A stretch of DNA of 64,000 nt from Mesorhizobium sp. M3A.F.Ca.ET.080.04.2.1 (GTDB lineage Bacteria > Pseudomonadota > Alphaproteobacteria > Rhizobiales > Rhizobiaceae): positions 4,030,001 through 4,094,000 of the forward strand of contig NZ_CP034451.1 of assembly GCF_003952525.1 (NCBI RefSeq), in the 5' to 3' direction. The position numbers and the translations under genes were made by a program. Numbering within the stretch: position 1 is the first letter of the stretch; each line of letters opens with the position of its first letter. The notes beneath the pieces are model-generated. The model was not told the DNA's origin. It saw only the letters and a program-made list of their open reading frames with translations, and made no database searches. Shown here piece by piece: positions 10,654 to 20,807 of this stretch.

Positions 10654-11288
10654 CAGTCGCCTCCGGCAATCATGGCCAGGTCGAAGCCGGAAATCATTGC
10701 ATCTCTCAACGTTTCACCCGTCAGCGGACCGAGGTGCGGCAGCCTGCCCAGCTGCGGCACGCCGCCGAATTCCACGATTGTCCTTTGTGTATCGGCCACC
10801 TCTTCGCCAATGAAGGCAATGCCGATGAGCGGGATGGAGCGGGCTCTCAGGGCCTCGATCGACAACAGCGTATGATTGATGGTGCCAAGCGCGGTGCGGG
10901 CGCACAGTATGACCGGCAGCCGCCATTGTTCGAATATGTCAATGAACCTTGTCTGTCGATTGAGCGGCACCATCAGCCCGCCGGCGCCTTCGATGACGAG
11001 CGGTGTCGGCAGGACCGGAAATGAAAGATCGTCGGCCTCGATCGCGACGCCGTCGATTTCGGCTGATCGATGCGGCGACAGCGGCATCGTCAGTCGATAG
11101 ACTTCGGGCAGCACGCGTCCGTCGGGCAAGCCGGAAAGCCGGGCGACGACCTCGCTGTCGGTCTCCTCGTTGAGGCCCGATTGCACCGGCTTCCAGTAGA
11201 AGCCGTCGAGCAGCCCGGCAAGTCCGGCCGAAAACACTGTCTTGCCAATTCCAGTGTCTGTTCCGGTGACGACGATGCGTTTGGTCAT
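10653..11288 (-). CDS. bioD: Dethiobiotin synthetase (BioD)
   Basis: A 211-residue ATP-dependent enzyme closing the ureido ring of dethiobiotin from DAPA and CO2. It starts with [20 protein letters not shown], the BioD P-loop (GxxxxGKT), followed by YWKPVQSG with the carbamate-stabilising Lys, and [12 protein letters not shown]. Length is normal (about 210-240). The start codon overlaps the bioF stop by 4 nt. Confidence 0.96.
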   Translation of the reverse strand: MTKRIVVTGTDTGIGKTVFSAGLAGLLDGFYWKPVQSGLNEETDSEVVARLSGLPDGRVLPEVYRLTMPLSPHRSAEIDGVAIEADDLSFPVLPTPLVIEGAGGLMVPLNRQTRFIDIFEQWRLPVILCARTALGTINHTLLSIEALRARSIPLIGIAFIGEEVADTQRTIVEFGGVPQLGRLPHLGPLTGETLRDAMISGFDLAMIAGGD

Positions 11289-12424
11289 GCTGTGGCCAAC
11301 ACTCCGACGAGAGCCTCGACCATGGCGGAAATGTCGGCTTCGTCGACGTTGAGAGTCAGCGAAATGCGCAGGCGCGACGTACCCTCAGGCACTGTCGGCG
11401 GGCGAATGCCGCGTATGTCGAAGCCGCGTGCCTGCAGTCCTGCCGCCACCGCCATGGTGCGGCTGTTATCGCCGATCACAAGCGGCTGGATCTGCGAACC
11501 GCTGGGCATCACGCCGCAGCGTTCGGCCAATTGCCGGCTCGCGAAAGCGACACGCTCGTGCAACTGAGCACGACGCATAGGCTCGTCAGACAGAATAGTC
11601 AGCGCCTCACGTGCCGCGACTGCCATCAGCGGCGATGGTGCGGTCGCATAGATGAATGGCCGGCACCGGTTGATAAGATAGTCGCACAGTGTTCGCGGTC
11701 CGGTAACGAGCGCGCCGGATGCGCCAAGCGCCTTGCCGCATGTGTGGAGCGTGACGATGTTGTCGCGGCCTTCATACGCGGCGGCCAGTCCCCGGCCGTC
11801 CGGTCCCCAGACGCCGGTGGCATGCGCTTCATCGACGACGATGAATGCCTGGTACCGATCAGCCAGCGCGACCAGGCTCTCCATCGGCGCACGGTCGCCA
11901 TCCATGCTGTAAAGGCTTTCGAAGGCGATCCACACCCGCCCCATGCCGCCTTCGGCGCGCCAGCGGGTGATTGCGTCCTCGACAGCGTCGACGTCGTTGT
12001 GCGCGGCCAGCTTGAACTCAGCGCGCCCGGCCTGGGCACCCTCATGCATGCTGGCATGAGCGAGCTCGTCGAGGACCAGCAGGTCGCCTTTCTGCGGCAG
12101 GGCCGTCAGCAGAGCGAAGTTGGCGATATAGCCGCTGCCGAAGAACAGTGCACGCTCGGCTCCGAAAAATGCCGCTGCGTCCGCCTCCAGTTGCTCATGT
12201 TCCGGTGCATTGCCGCGCAACAGCCGCGATCCGGTGGCGCCCACTGGCGTGCCCCGCGCAATCGCCGTCGAAACCGCATCGCCCAGTCTTTTGGAGGCGG
12301 CAAGTCCGATATAGTCGTTCGACGAGAAGTCGAGCCCGGCGCGCGGTGCGAGCGTCCGCAACCGGTCCTTGCGCCCCAGTCCCCGCAAGGTTGCGTCATA
12401 GCGGGCAAGAATTGCCTCCTTCAT
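11285..12424 (-). CDS. bioF: 8-amino-7-oxononanoate synthase (BioF)
   Basis: A 379-residue PLP enzyme that joins pimeloyl-ACP or pimeloyl-CoA and L-alanine to give KAPA. Visible features are [19 protein letters not shown], the PLP aspartate motif [19 protein letters not shown] and the [12 protein letters not shown] lysine block. The ATG overlaps the bioB stop by 4 nt (ATGA), and its own stop overlaps bioD the same way. Confidence 0.96.
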   Translation of the reverse strand: MKEAILARYDATLRGLGRKDRLRTLAPRAGLDFSSNDYIGLAASKRLGDAVSTAIARGTPVGATGSRLLRGNAPEHEQLEADAAAFFGAERALFFGSGYIANFALLTALPQKGDLLVLDELAHASMHEGAQAGRAEFKLAAHNDVDAVEDAITRWRAEGGMGRVWIAFESLYSMDGDRAPMESLVALADRYQAFIVVDEAHATGVWGPDGRGLAAAYEGRDNIVTLHTCGKALGASGALVTGPRTLCDYLINRCRPFIYATAPSPLMAVAAREALTILSDEPMRRAQLHERVAFASRQLAERCGVMPSGSQIQPLVIGDNSRTMAVAAGLQARGFDIRGIRPPTVPEGTSRLRISLTLNVDEADISAMVEALVGVLATA

Positions 12425-13431
12425 TGCGTGGCGAGTTCCATAGGCTCAATGCCGAGGCGCCGGAACAGAAGGGTATCCTTGTCCTCGCCGGGATTTCCCG
12501 CCGTCAGCAGCGTGTCGCCGACAAAGATCGAATTGGCCCCGGCAAAGAAGCACAGCGCCTGCGTTTCGTCGCTCATCGCCGTCCTGCCGGCGGACAGCCT
12601 TACATAGGATTTCGGCATCATCACCCGCGCGAGCGCAACGATGCGGACGAAATCGATCGGATCGATGGCGTCGGCCGCGGCAAGCGGCGTGCCTTCGATG
12701 GGAATAAGCATGTTGATCGGCACGCTTTCCGGCGGCTCGGGCAGGTTCGCGAGCGTGACCAGCATGTCGATGCGATCGGTCTTTTCTTCTCCCATCCCGA
12801 CAATGCCGCCGCAGCAGACTTTCATCCCAACCGCGCGCACGTGCCCAAGCGTTTCCAGCCGGTCGGCAAAAGTCCTGGTTGAAATAACCTCGCCATAGTA
12901 GCGCTCAGAGGTATCGATGTTGTGGTTATAGTAGTCGAGACCGGCCTGCTTCAGGCGAGCAGCTTGCTCAAGATCGAGCATGCCGAGCGTCATGCAGGTC
13001 TCCATGCCGAGGGCCTTGACGCCCTCAATCATGGCGACCACAACCTCCATGTCGCGCTCCTTGGGACTTCGCCACGCCGCGCCCATGCAATAGCGCGTTG
13101 CGCCGCCATCACGCGCCATGGCCGCTTCGTCGATGACATGCTTGACGTCCACCAGCTTCGACGCCTTCACACCGGTTTCGTAATGCGCAGACTGGCTGCA
13201 ATAGCCGCAATCTTCGGGGCACCCGCCGGTCTTGATGCTAAGGAGCCGCGACAGCTGCACTCGGTTTCGATCGAAGTTCTGGCGGTGGATCGTCTGAGCT
13301 AGGAACAGCAGATCGTTGAATGGCATGCCGTAGATGGCCTCGGCCTCTTTGCGGTTCCATCGCGGAGGCGTTCCATCGACCGATTGCATGGTCTGGTTCA
13401 CGTCGAACTCCGAGTTCATTCCAATCGTCAT
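12421..13431 (-). CDS. bioB: Biotin synthase (BioB)
   Basis: A 336-residue radical-SAM enzyme inserting sulfur into dethiobiotin. The radical-SAM cluster motif is [11 protein letters not shown] (CxxxCxxC). [19 protein letters not shown], and the C-terminal [16 protein letters not shown] with the [2Fe-2S] Arg/Cys region are also present. The ATG chosen has AAAGG about 8 nt upstream; a GTG at 13506 would add 25 residues before the conserved start (MTIGMNSEF). This is the first gene of a fully overlapping bioBFDAZ operon. No BioR-type box (TTATMKATAA) was found upstream. Confidence 0.95.
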   Translation of the reverse strand: MTIGMNSEFDVNQTMQSVDGTPPRWNRKEAEAIYGMPFNDLLFLAQTIHRQNFDRNRVQLSRLLSIKTGGCPEDCGYCSQSAHYETGVKASKLVDVKHVIDEAAMARDGGATRYCMGAAWRSPKERDMEVVVAMIEGVKALGMETCMTLGMLDLEQAARLKQAGLDYYNHNIDTSERYYGEVISTRTFADRLETLGHVRAVGMKVCCGGIVGMGEEKTDRIDMLVTLANLPEPPESVPINMLIPIEGTPLAAADAIDPIDFVRIVALARVMMPKSYVRLSAGRTAMSDETQALCFFAGANSIFVGDTLLTAGNPGEDKDTLLFRRLGIEPMELATQ

Positions 13432-13563
13432 CGTCAAACCTTTGTTTGCTAGTCCGGTACGCCTTCTTGGCTTTGGGGCGCACTCGCTAAAGGCGAGCTG
13501 CGGCACGTCTTTCCAGCACCTCCTACGCCTGCCGAGCTGATGTTGCTCCTCACGCCGTAATCC

Positions 13564-14445
13564 TCAGTTCAAGTGCTTGCAGATGTTCTGGTGGTCCGGC
13601 ATGTCCAGGCCGATGTCGAGGATCGGGGCGCTGTGCGTCAGCCAACCCATGGAGATGAGATCGACACCGGTCGCCGCAATCGCCGCCGCCGTTTTCGGCA
13701 TCACCCGACCGGACGCCTCGGTGATCGTACGGCCATCCACTATAGAAACCGCGCGGGCAAGATCCTCGACCGACATATTGTCGAGCAGCACCGCGTCAAC
13801 ACCAATCGCGAGCGCTGCATCGAGCTGCTTCAGCGTGTCGACCTCGACCTCGACCTTCACCATATGCCCTGCTGCGGCGCGCGCCCGCTCTATTGCTGTG
13901 CGGATATCGCCGGCGATCGCGATGTGGTTGTCCTTTATGAGCACGCCGTCATCGAGGCCGAACCGGTGATTGGCACCGCCGCCGACGCGCACGGCGTATT
14001 TCTCCAATGCCCGCAGCCCGGGCGTCGTCTTTCGCGTCGATACAATCCTCGCCTTGTGACCGCGCACGGCCTCAACCATGGCCGCTGTGGCAGTGGCAAT
14101 GCCGCTCAGCCGGCATAAGAAATTGAGGGCCGTGCGTTCGGCCGTGAGCAGGCCTCGTGCGGGTCCGGACAATCTTGCAATGGTTTCCCCGGCCCCAACC
14201 TCGCTGCCATCAGGGCGCCAGATCTGGATGTTGATCGCCGGTTCCACGAGAAGGAAGGCATACGAGACCAGATCGAGCCCGGCAACGACGCCCGCCTGCC
14301 TCGCTTTGAGCACCAACGTGGCAGTGCAATCATACGGGATAACCGCATCGGTGGTCAGGTCGCCGGATCTGCCCAGGTCTTCGAGGAGCGCAACGCGCAC
14401 AATCGGTTCGATCAGGGTCGCGGGGAGGGGGGAGAATGAAGTCAT
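13564..14445 (-). CDS. nadC: Nicotinate-nucleotide pyrophosphorylase (quinolinate phosphoribosyltransferase)
   Basis: A 293-residue enzyme that makes nicotinate mononucleotide from quinolinate and PRPP. It has LLEDLGRSGDLTTDA near the start, RTALNFLCRLSGIATAT, VSTRKTTPGLRALEKYAV (the Arg/Lys substrate loop), GGGANHRFGLDDGVLIKDNH and the Glu/Asp sites in VEVEVDTLKQLDAAL and DAVLLDNMS. It follows nadB with a single base between stop and ATG. Its 3' end lies about 130 bp from bioB, so read-through from nad into bio is possible. Confidence 0.95.
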   Translation of the reverse strand: MTSFSPLPATLIEPIVRVALLEDLGRSGDLTTDAVIPYDCTATLVLKARQAGVVAGLDLVSYAFLLVEPAINIQIWRPDGSEVGAGETIARLSGPARGLLTAERTALNFLCRLSGIATATAAMVEAVRGHKARIVSTRKTTPGLRALEKYAVRVGGGANHRFGLDDGVLIKDNHIAIAGDIRTAIERARAAAGHMVKVEVEVDTLKQLDAALAIGVDAVLLDNMSVEDLARAVSIVDGRTITEASGRVMPKTAAAIAATGVDLISMGWLTHSAPILDIGLDMPDHQNICKHLN

Positions 14446-14446
14446 A

Positions 14447-15988
14447 TCAAGTGCTCCGTATGGTAGCCCGGCAATCGAGTGCGGCCGCGGCCCGCATTGC
14501 GCTGTGCAGTGTCAGCCGTGATGGGCGCACGTTGGCATCGTGGAGCGGGAAATCGGACCGACAGTGCGCGCCTCGACTCTCTTCCCGCCTCAGGGCCGCC
14601 GCGGCGATCATCAGTGAGACCAAAGCCGGACCAGAGGCAGCGACACTATTGGCTGCGATCGGCAGCAGGGTCGCCACCGCTTCGCGCATTGCCTCGCCGT
14701 CGCGGATGATACCCAGGGCGGCGGAGACAATCGGGCGGACCACGGAAGCGTCTGGTCGTGGAGGGACGAATGTGGAGCATCTGCGCGGTCGCCGGGTATA
14801 CGACGTGCCGGCAACGCTTTCGGCAACCCAGCTCGCGGTGACCGCCGCTTCGGTGAGCGAGTTGCTGGCCAGGCGGTTGGCGCCGTGCAGGCCGGTACAG
14901 GCCACCTCACCGCAGGCCCACAATCCCTCGATGGAGCTGCGGCCGGCGCTGTCTACGGCGACGCCGCCCATGTGATAATGTGCCGCCGGGCGCACCGGGA
15001 TCAGGTCGGTCGCGGGGTCGATTCCTGCGCTCCGGCACAATTCGGCGATGCCTGGAAAACGCTTGCCAAATCTCGGGCCGAGACTTTGCCGTGCGTCCAG
15101 GAATACGCGGCGTCCAACGGCAAGCTGGTGCCAAATGGCGCGCGCTACGACGTCGCGAGGCGCAAGTTCACCGCCAGGTGTGTCGGCGAGGAAGCGCTCT
15201 CCTCGCTCATCGATGAGCACCGCGCCTTCGCCACGCACGGCTTCGCTCACCAGCGGCATCGGCCGGCGCGGACCGTCGAGCGCAGTTGGATGGAACTGTA
15301 TGAATTCCAAGTCGGCGAGTTCCGCCCCCGCCCATGCGGCGAGCGCCAGCCCGTGACCCCATGAGCCAGCGGGGTTTGTCGTGTCGCAAAACAGCCCGCC
15401 GACGCCGCCGGTCGCCAGCACCGCGCGACGCGTGGGCAGAGCGAGCGCGCCGGCTCGTCCTGCTGCGACCACGGCGATGACCGACCCGTCCTGCACGACC
15501 AGCCGGCGGACCTCCACATTTTCGATAATGGTGATCGAGGCTGTACGCCGAACCGCGGCGACGAGCGCGCGCACCAACTCGCGACCGGTGGCGTCGCCGG
15601 CTGCATGCACAATTCGCCGTCGCGAGTGTGCCGCCTCGAGCCCAAGTCGCAACGCGCGGTCAGGGTGCTGGTCGAAGTCGACGCCGAACCTTTGGATCGT
15701 CCTAATCGCTTCGGGTGCAGCTCGTACCACTCGCCGCACCGTGGCCTCATCGCAGAGTCCGTCGCCGGCAGCTATCGTGTCGCAAAGGTGAAAATCTGGG
15801 CCGTCGTCGCCCCCGAGACTTGCCGCAAGACCGCCCTGGGCAAGTTCACTGCAGGCTCCGGTTCCAAGCGGCGCGTTGGTCAAAAGCACGACCGGTTCCG
15901 GCGCCAGATGAAGCGCCGTCATCAGGCCGGCAATGCCGCCGCCGATGACGACCGGCGCCCCGGCGATGTCGCGAACCTCCAGACTCAT
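14447..15988 (-). CDS. nadB: L-aspartate oxidase
   Basis: A 513-residue FAD enzyme oxidising L-aspartate to iminoaspartate for NAD synthesis. It opens with the dinucleotide fold [16 protein letters not shown] and has [20 protein letters not shown], the active-site stretch [23 protein letters not shown], and [24 protein letters not shown]. The C-terminal helical domain is shorter and more divergent than in E. coli NadB. The start overlaps the nadA stop by 4 nt. Confidence 0.95.
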   Translation of the reverse strand: MSLEVRDIAGAPVVIGGGIAGLMTALHLAPEPVVLLTNAPLGTGACSELAQGGLAASLGGDDGPDFHLCDTIAAGDGLCDEATVRRVVRAAPEAIRTIQRFGVDFDQHPDRALRLGLEAAHSRRRIVHAAGDATGRELVRALVAAVRRTASITIIENVEVRRLVVQDGSVIAVVAAGRAGALALPTRRAVLATGGVGGLFCDTTNPAGSWGHGLALAAWAGAELADLEFIQFHPTALDGPRRPMPLVSEAVRGEGAVLIDERGERFLADTPGGELAPRDVVARAIWHQLAVGRRVFLDARQSLGPRFGKRFPGIAELCRSAGIDPATDLIPVRPAAHYHMGGVAVDSAGRSSIEGLWACGEVACTGLHGANRLASNSLTEAAVTASWVAESVAGTSYTRRPRRCSTFVPPRPDASVVRPIVSAALGIIRDGEAMREAVATLLPIAANSVAASGPALVSLMIAAAALRREESRGAHCRSDFPLHDANVRPSRLTLHSAMRAAAALDCRATIRST

Positions 15989-16959
15989 AGGGAAAGCATG
16001 CGCTCGACCGCGCGGCGGGCGGGGCCGGCAATTTCGGGATCAATCCGGACCTCATGCCGGTTCTGCTCGAGTGCGGCGCGAATGTTGGCCAGGTTGATGC
16101 GCTTCATGTGCGGGCACAGATTGCATGGGCGAACGAACTCGACGTCGGGATGCGCGACCGCGACGTTGTCGCTCATCGAACATTCGGTCAGAAGGACGAC
16201 ACGCGTCGGTTTCTCACGCTCGACATAATCCGACATCGCCGCGGTCGAGCCGGAGAACTCCGCCTCCGCGACAACGTCTGGTGGGCATTCTGGATGGGCC
16301 AGCACGATGACGCCTGGATGGGCATCGCGCAGTTCCCGGATGTCTGCTGCGGTGAAGCGCTCATGCACCTCGCAATGGCCTTTCCAGGCGATGATCTCGA
16401 CGTCTGTATCGGCTGCCACGTTCCTCGCCAGATATTCGTCCGGGAGCATCAGCACACGCGCCACGCCAAGCGATTCCACCACCGCCTTGGCGTTGCCGGA
16501 CGTGCAGCAGATGTCGGACTCCGCTTTTACGGCGGCGGAAGTGTTGACGTAAGTAACAACGGGGACCCCCGGATACCGCAGCCGCATTAGCCGCACGTCG
16601 TTTGCCGTGATCGATTCGGCCAGCGAGCAGCCGGCGCGGAGATCCGGGATGAGCACGGTCTTGTTCGGATTGAGCAGTTTTGCCGTCTCGGCCATGAAAT
16701 GAACGCCGGCAACCACGATGATGTCGGCGTCGACCGTCACCGCCTTGTGGGCCAACGCCAGGCTGTCGCCGACGATGTCTGCCACGCAATGAAAAATTTC
16801 GGGCGTCTGGTAATTGTGCGCCAGCACCACCGCATTGCGCTCACGCTTCAGCGCTAAGATGGCTTCAATATCGCCGGCGAACGCGAGCCATTCAACGGGT
16901 GGGATCACCCGCCGGACACGCTCATACAGGGACGCAGCCATAGGTAACGCCCCAGTCAT
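15985..16959 (-). CDS. nadA: Quinolinate synthase A
   Basis: A 324-residue [4Fe-4S] enzyme that condenses iminoaspartate with dihydroxyacetone phosphate to quinolinate. The three cluster-ligating cysteines are seen in [21 protein letters not shown] and [22 protein letters not shown] and [13 protein letters not shown] are the substrate-binding blocks. An internal ATG at 16941 (MAASLYERV) is an alternative start. First gene of nadABC, preceded by palindromes likely to bind the neighbouring NrtR-like regulator. Confidence 0.95.
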   Translation of the reverse strand: MTGALPMAASLYERVRRVIPPVEWLAFAGDIEAILALKRERNAVVLAHNYQTPEIFHCVADIVGDSLALAHKAVTVDADIIVVAGVHFMAETAKLLNPNKTVLIPDLRAGCSLAESITANDVRLMRLRYPGVPVVTYVNTSAAVKAESDICCTSGNAKAVVESLGVARVLMLPDEYLARNVAADTDVEIIAWKGHCEVHERFTAADIRELRDAHPGVIVLAHPECPPDVVAEAEFSGSTAAMSDYVEREKPTRVVLLTECSMSDNVAVAHPDVEFVRPCNLCPHMKRINLANIRAALEQNRHEVRIDPEIAGPARRAVERMLSL

Positions 16960-16971
16960 TGGCGCCTCGAT

Positions 16972-17000
16972 TATATTCGGTTTGACAATAAGGGAATATA
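16972..17000. promoter_or_regulatory. Inverted repeat upstream of nadA (candidate NrtR operator)
   Basis: TATATTC at 16972-16978 is the exact reverse complement of GAATATA at 16994-17000, separated by 15 bp. It sits directly in front of nadA and just downstream of the NrtR-like gene, where an autoregulated NAD-pathway operator would be expected. No binding motif for this regulator could be confirmed. Confidence 0.45.
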
Positions 17001-17005
17001 TCTAC

Positions 17006-17026
17006 CTTGACTATAAGTATGTCAAG
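17006..17026. promoter_or_regulatory. CTTGAC-N9-GTCAAG palindrome between nrtR-like gene and nadA
   Basis: A perfect 6-9-6 inverted repeat (17006-17011 and 17021-17026) that runs into the last codons of the regulator gene. Together with the repeat at 16972-17000 it makes a compact operator-like region for nadABC. It could alternatively contain the -35 element (TTGAC) of the nadA promoter. Confidence 0.45.
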
Positions 17027-17984
17027 CCCGCGCCAGCGGTAATTTTGTCCCGGCGATAGCCCTGTCGTCGAGGACGGCATGCCGGAAGCGATAAAGCTTC
17101 GCCGGTCGGCCGCCCGTGTCGAGGGAGGTCTCCCCGGTCTCCTCAACAAGTTCCTGCTGCTCGACCAATCTCCGGAAGTTCGGCTTGTTGATCAGCCTGC
17201 CAGCCAAAGCTTCCACGGTTCGCTGCAGTTGCAGCAGCGTGAAGGAAGGCCGCATAAGCTCGAACACGACCGGCCGGTATTTGATCTTCGAACGCAGCCG
17301 CGCGATCCCGGTTGCCAGAATACGACGGTGGTCAGCGACCATTGGTTTGCCAGCCGCGGCCGCAATCGCGTCCCTGCCGCCACCGGCCTCCTCAATCAGA
17401 CCAGCTTCATAGAGCAACTCGTAGCGTTGGAGCGTGAGTTCCTCGTTCCAATGGCGGTCGTCGAAGCCGAAGGCTATCGCAGCGCGCTGCCGGCGCTCGC
17501 GTTGAGTGGTCGGCTCGCTGGCGCCGCCGGCCCACTCAATCAGGCGGGGCCGCAATCTATCGAGCAGCACAGGCGGCGTGCCGAAGCGGTGGTCCTCCCA
17601 GGGAAAATATTCGTACCAACTTTGCCAGCCGCACGCGGCCGAGTTCGTTGCCTGTTCCTTCCTGGTCAATGCGAGATAGCTGATTGAGATGACGCGCTGG
17701 TGGCGCTCAGTGCCGATGCGATCGCGATCGGCGAAGGTGTAGAGTTGCTCGATGTATCCAAGTGCATGGCCGGTCTGCTGCTCCACCCACCCCCTCAAAC
17801 CCGACTGCAGTGATCGATGCTCAAGGGCAAAAGGTCCAGAAGGGAGGGTGTCCGCATGACCGACTGTGAGGACACAGGGCTCACTGTCGTTTACGGCGAC
17901 CACGACGGCAGTCAGGTCCACTTTGGCTTCGTCAGCTTTGACGGCGGCTTTGCCTTTCTTGGTTCTTCTTGTCTGAGGATCCAT
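17022..17984 (-). CDS. NrtR-like Nudix-fold transcriptional regulator of NAD synthesis
   Basis: About 320 residues. The N-terminal half (residues 20-170) resembles the Nudix domain of NrtR proteins (LTAVVVAVND..., LEHRSLQSGLRGWVEQQTG, QLYTFADRDR, VISISYLALT), lacking a full catalytic Nudix box, as is usual for the regulators. The C-terminal part (FTLLQLQRTVEALAG, NKPNFRRLVEQQELVEETG, GRPAKLYRFRHAVL) fits the winged helix that reads the operator. NrtR proteins sense ADP-ribose and repress NAD genes. Immediate synteny with nadABC on the same strand supports that role. An in-frame TTG at 18008 is an alternative start. Confidence 0.82.
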   Translation of the reverse strand: MDPQTRRTKKGKAAVKADEAKVDLTAVVVAVNDSEPCVLTVGHADTLPSGPFALEHRSLQSGLRGWVEQQTGHALGYIEQLYTFADRDRIGTERHQRVISISYLALTRKEQATNSAACGWQSWYEYFPWEDHRFGTPPVLLDRLRPRLIEWAGGASEPTTQRERRQRAAIAFGFDDRHWNEELTLQRYELLYEAGLIEEAGGGRDAIAAAAGKPMVADHRRILATGIARLRSKIKYRPVVFELMRPSFTLLQLQRTVEALAGRLINKPNFRRLVEQQELVEETGETSLDTGGRPAKLYRFRHAVLDDRAIAGTKLPLARA

Positions 17985-18155
17985 GTTTGCGAAAGCGGGT
18001 TGGCCCAACGGAGCGCCTTAATCGATTGAATGTAACCTTGGAAGCCAGCACGTCAACACCAGAGTACTCAAGCGCTGTTTTTAGCTCTTCGCAGTCGCAC
18101 AAAAATATGCCAAACGCGACACCCGCTGTTGGTAACGTAAGGGAAGGGGCCTCGG

Positions 18156-18992
18156 TTGAGCGCGGCTGGTGAGATAAAAGGGATGACTCCTCCAGATATT
18201 CGATCGCGAAAAGGCCAGACGCCACTTGTATGCTTGACGGCCTACACCACGCCGGTCGCGAGGCTGCTCGATCGCCACTGCGACATCGTTCTTGTCGGCG
18301 ACAGCGTCGGCATGGTGCTGCACGGCCTGTCGTCGACGCTGGGGGTCACGCTCGACATGATGATCATGCACGGACAGGCCGTTCGCCGCGGCCTTGAACA
18401 CGCGCTGATGGTCGTCGACCTGCCCTTCGGTTCCTACGAGGAAAGCCCAGAGCACGCTTTCGGCAACGCTGCGCGCGTGATGGGTGAGACCGGTTGTTCA
18501 GCGGTAAAGATCGAGGGCGGCGAGACCATCTCGGAAACCATCCGCTTCCTTACCGCGCGCGGCGTACCTGTCATGGCCCATGTGGGCCTGACGCCGCAGG
18601 CGGTAAACACGTTTGGAGGCTATCGTGTGCAGGGCCGGGGAGCCGATGCAGAGCGGATCAGGCGCGACGCCAGGGCGGTAACCGAAGCGGGCGCCTTCTC
18701 CTTGGTGCTGGAAAAGATACCGGAGCAGCTTGCACGGCAGATAACCGCCGATATCGACATACCCACAATCGGCATCGGTGCCTCGCCAGCTTGCGACGGC
18801 CAGATTCTGGTGAGCCACGATATGCTCGGGCTCTTCACCTCATTTCGGCCGAAGTTCGTCAAACGCTATGCCGAGCTCGGTGAGCAGGCTGAGGCGGCAA
18901 TCGCCGCTTACGCCACCGATGTGCGGAACCGGCACTTTCCGGCGGTCGAACATCTCTATGTCAACGCCTTGAAGGCCGGTGACTTCACATGA
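18156..18992 (+). CDS. panB: 3-methyl-2-oxobutanoate hydroxymethyltransferase (PanB)
   Basis: A 278-residue enzyme making ketopantoate from alpha-ketoisovalerate and methylene-THF. Features are [26 protein letters not shown] (metal-binding Asp), [26 protein letters not shown], the catalytic Glu in LVLEKIPE and [22 protein letters not shown]. The start is probably the TTG with AAGGGG upstream; the ATG at 18183 would remove part of the TPxDIR block expected at the N-terminus and has a poorly spaced RBS. Divergent from the NrtR-like gene; overlaps panC by 4 nt. Confidence 0.94.
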   Translation: MSAAGEIKGMTPPDIRSRKGQTPLVCLTAYTTPVARLLDRHCDIVLVGDSVGMVLHGLSSTLGVTLDMMIMHGQAVRRGLEHALMVVDLPFGSYEESPEHAFGNAARVMGETGCSAVKIEGGETISETIRFLTARGVPVMAHVGLTPQAVNTFGGYRVQGRGADAERIRRDARAVTEAGAFSLVLEKIPEQLARQITADIDIPTIGIGASPACDGQILVSHDMLGLFTSFRPKFVKRYAELGEQAEAAIAAYATDVRNRHFPAVEHLYVNALKAGDFT

Positions 18993-19897
18993 GCGTGCCG
19001 ATCGCTCGAACCGTGAGCGAGCTGCGCGGCGTCGTTGCGCAATGGCGTCGCTCGGGTGCCACGATCGGTATTGTGCCGACCATGGGAGCCTTGCACGACG
19101 GGCATCTGAGCCTCGTGCGGAAGGCGCTCGAAAGGGCCGAGCGGGTGATCGTGACGCTGTTCGTAAACCCCAAGCAGTTCAACAGCCCCGCCGACCTGAT
19201 TGCCTACCCTCGGACGGAAAGCGACGATGCTGCCAAGCTCGCTCTGCTGGGCACGCATCTGCTCTATGTGCCGGACACAGAGGAAATGTACCAGGTGGGC
19301 TTCGCCACGGCCGTTTCAGTGTCCGGCATCAGCGAATGCCTTTGCGGCGCATTCCGGCCCGGCCATTTCAATGGCGTGGCGACGGTCGTGGCCAAGCTCT
19401 TCCTGCAGGCCGGCGCTGACTTCGCCTTTTTTGGCGAAAAGGATTTTCAGCAACTTCAGCTTGTCAGGCGCTTGGTCCGGGATCTCGACATTCCGATCAC
19501 TATTGTGCCCTGTCCGACAGTCCGCGAAGCCGATGGTCTTGCGCTATCGTCGCGTAACGTGCGGCTCTCCCCAGCCCAACGCGCCATTGCCCCAAAACTA
19601 GCATCGGTCCTGCTCGATACGGCCGAGCGGCTTGCACGCGGCTCCCCCATCCTGCCTACGCTTGATGAAGCGCGTGCAGCAATTCTGGCTGCCGGCTATC
19701 GCGAGCTCGAATACCTGGAGCTGCGCGGAGAAACAGACCTGCAATCGTTAGCAAGCCTTGACCGACCGGCACGCTTGCTTGCTGCGGCTTGGCTTGGCGA
19801 CACGCGGCTCATCGATAACGTCGCAATATCACCCATCGGTAGTTGGTCAGGTGGGCGGAGCTCTCTCCAATCGGAAGCAGCACAGCAATTGCGGTGA
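18989..19897 (+). CDS. panC: Pantothenate synthetase (PanC)
   Basis: A 302-residue ATP-dependent ligase joining pantoate and beta-alanine. Signatures are [19 protein letters not shown] (HIGH-like nucleotide site), [39 protein letters not shown] and the KMSKS-equivalent [15 protein letters not shown]. The C-terminus runs about 20 residues longer than typical and looks unconserved. The ATG overlaps the panB stop by 4 nt, giving a two-gene panBC operon. Confidence 0.95.
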   Translation: MSVPIARTVSELRGVVAQWRRSGATIGIVPTMGALHDGHLSLVRKALERAERVIVTLFVNPKQFNSPADLIAYPRTESDDAAKLALLGTHLLYVPDTEEMYQVGFATAVSVSGISECLCGAFRPGHFNGVATVVAKLFLQAGADFAFFGEKDFQQLQLVRRLVRDLDIPITIVPCPTVREADGLALSSRNVRLSPAQRAIAPKLASVLLDTAERLARGSPILPTLDEARAAILAAGYRELEYLELRGETDLQSLASLDRPARLLAAAWLGDTRLIDNVAISPIGSWSGGRSSLQSEAAQQLR

Positions 19898-19995
19898 TGA
19901 CGGCGGCGCGTCGTATGCCCTGCAGGGACAGGCCATCATTTAGAACCACGTCTCCGTCGGCTTCCAGCAACCTCCGCGAGGTACGCTAAGCGCAG

Positions 19996-20715
19996 ATGCA
20001 TCGCGTATTTGAAACCTTGGTCGAGCAACTCTCTGCAAGCGTCGATGCCGTCGATCTCCATGAGGCAATGGCGTCCGCCGCAGCCGGGTTCGACTTTCCG
20101 CTCTTCGCTTATTTCACCTACCCATCCGCTTCCGGCGACAGGCCGCGATTGATCTCGAATTATCCATCATCATGGACATCACATTACCTGCAACAGCGCT
20201 ACCACAGCGTGGATCCCGTGATCCTGCGGGGACTGCGGGGCTGGGATACCTTCGACTGGGGTGTGGACCGCGATCACCGTTATTTGCCGACCTCTCAGCA
20301 GGAAGTCCTGGAAAAAGCAGCTGAGTTCGGCATTCGCGGCGGACTGACCATGTCGATGCATGATCATCGCGGCCGGTTCGCCGCACTGACCTTCGCCTCC
20401 AACGAGGCGCATCCGCCATTTCTGAGGTCGCTGACGCGCTACGAAAAAGCAATGCAACTGGTTGCGATCAACGTTCATATCCATGCCCGGCGCAGGCTCG
20501 CCGAAGATTGCGTGGTAGATGGCATAACGCTCACCCGGCGGGAGTTCGAGTGCCTGAAATGGGCGGCGTGCGGCAAGTCGGCCTGGGATATCAGCCAGAT
20601 TCTCGGTGTCTCGAAACGCACCGTGACCTTCCATCAGGAAAACGCCAAGGCGAAGCTTGGCGTGCGAACCATCAACCAGGCCGTAGTGCGGATGGCTGCT
20701 CGGGCGAGATCCTGA
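19996..20715 (+). CDS. traR: LuxR-family quorum-sensing activator, TraR-like
   Basis: A 239-residue regulator with an N-terminal autoinducer-binding domain (residues 1-165; aromatic-rich core including DFPLFAYFTYP, WTSHYLQQRYHSVDPVI and FDWGVD) and a C-terminal LuxR helix-turn-helix (LTRREFECLKWAACGKSAWD, ISQILGVSKRTVTFHQENA, KAKLGV). In Mesorhizobium ICESym elements TraR plus 3-oxo-C6-HSL-type signals induces excision and transfer. The AHL synthase gene follows directly, with a lux/tra-box-like palindrome between them. Confidence 0.92.
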   Translation: MHRVFETLVEQLSASVDAVDLHEAMASAAAGFDFPLFAYFTYPSASGDRPRLISNYPSSWTSHYLQQRYHSVDPVILRGLRGWDTFDWGVDRDHRYLPTSQQEVLEKAAEFGIRGGLTMSMHDHRGRFAALTFASNEAHPPFLRSLTRYEKAMQLVAINVHIHARRRLAEDCVVDGITLTRREFECLKWAACGKSAWDISQILGVSKRTVTFHQENAKAKLGVRTINQAVVRMAARARS

Positions 20716-20731
20716 TCCTCTCCAAGTCTAG

Positions 20732-20747
20732 CTGTAAAGGTCTACAG
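20732..20747. promoter_or_regulatory. tra-box/lux-box-like palindrome upstream of traI
   Basis: CTGTA-AAGGTC-TACAG is a perfect 5-6-5 inverted repeat in the 92-bp gap between traR and traI, about 60 bp before the traI start codon. Lux/tra boxes are dyads of this size and position, so it is the likely TraR site giving positive feedback on AHL synthesis. Confidence 0.65.
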
Positions 20748-20807
20748 GCTGCATTCATGACGGCTTTGCCCTTCGATTGCGTGGACACATCCCGCACGGA
20801 GACGACA

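Noticed and set aside
14085..14100. GG-N10-GC pattern in nadC resembling sigma-54
   Set aside because: Inside a conserved coding region, -12 box is ATGC and no enhancer site was found.
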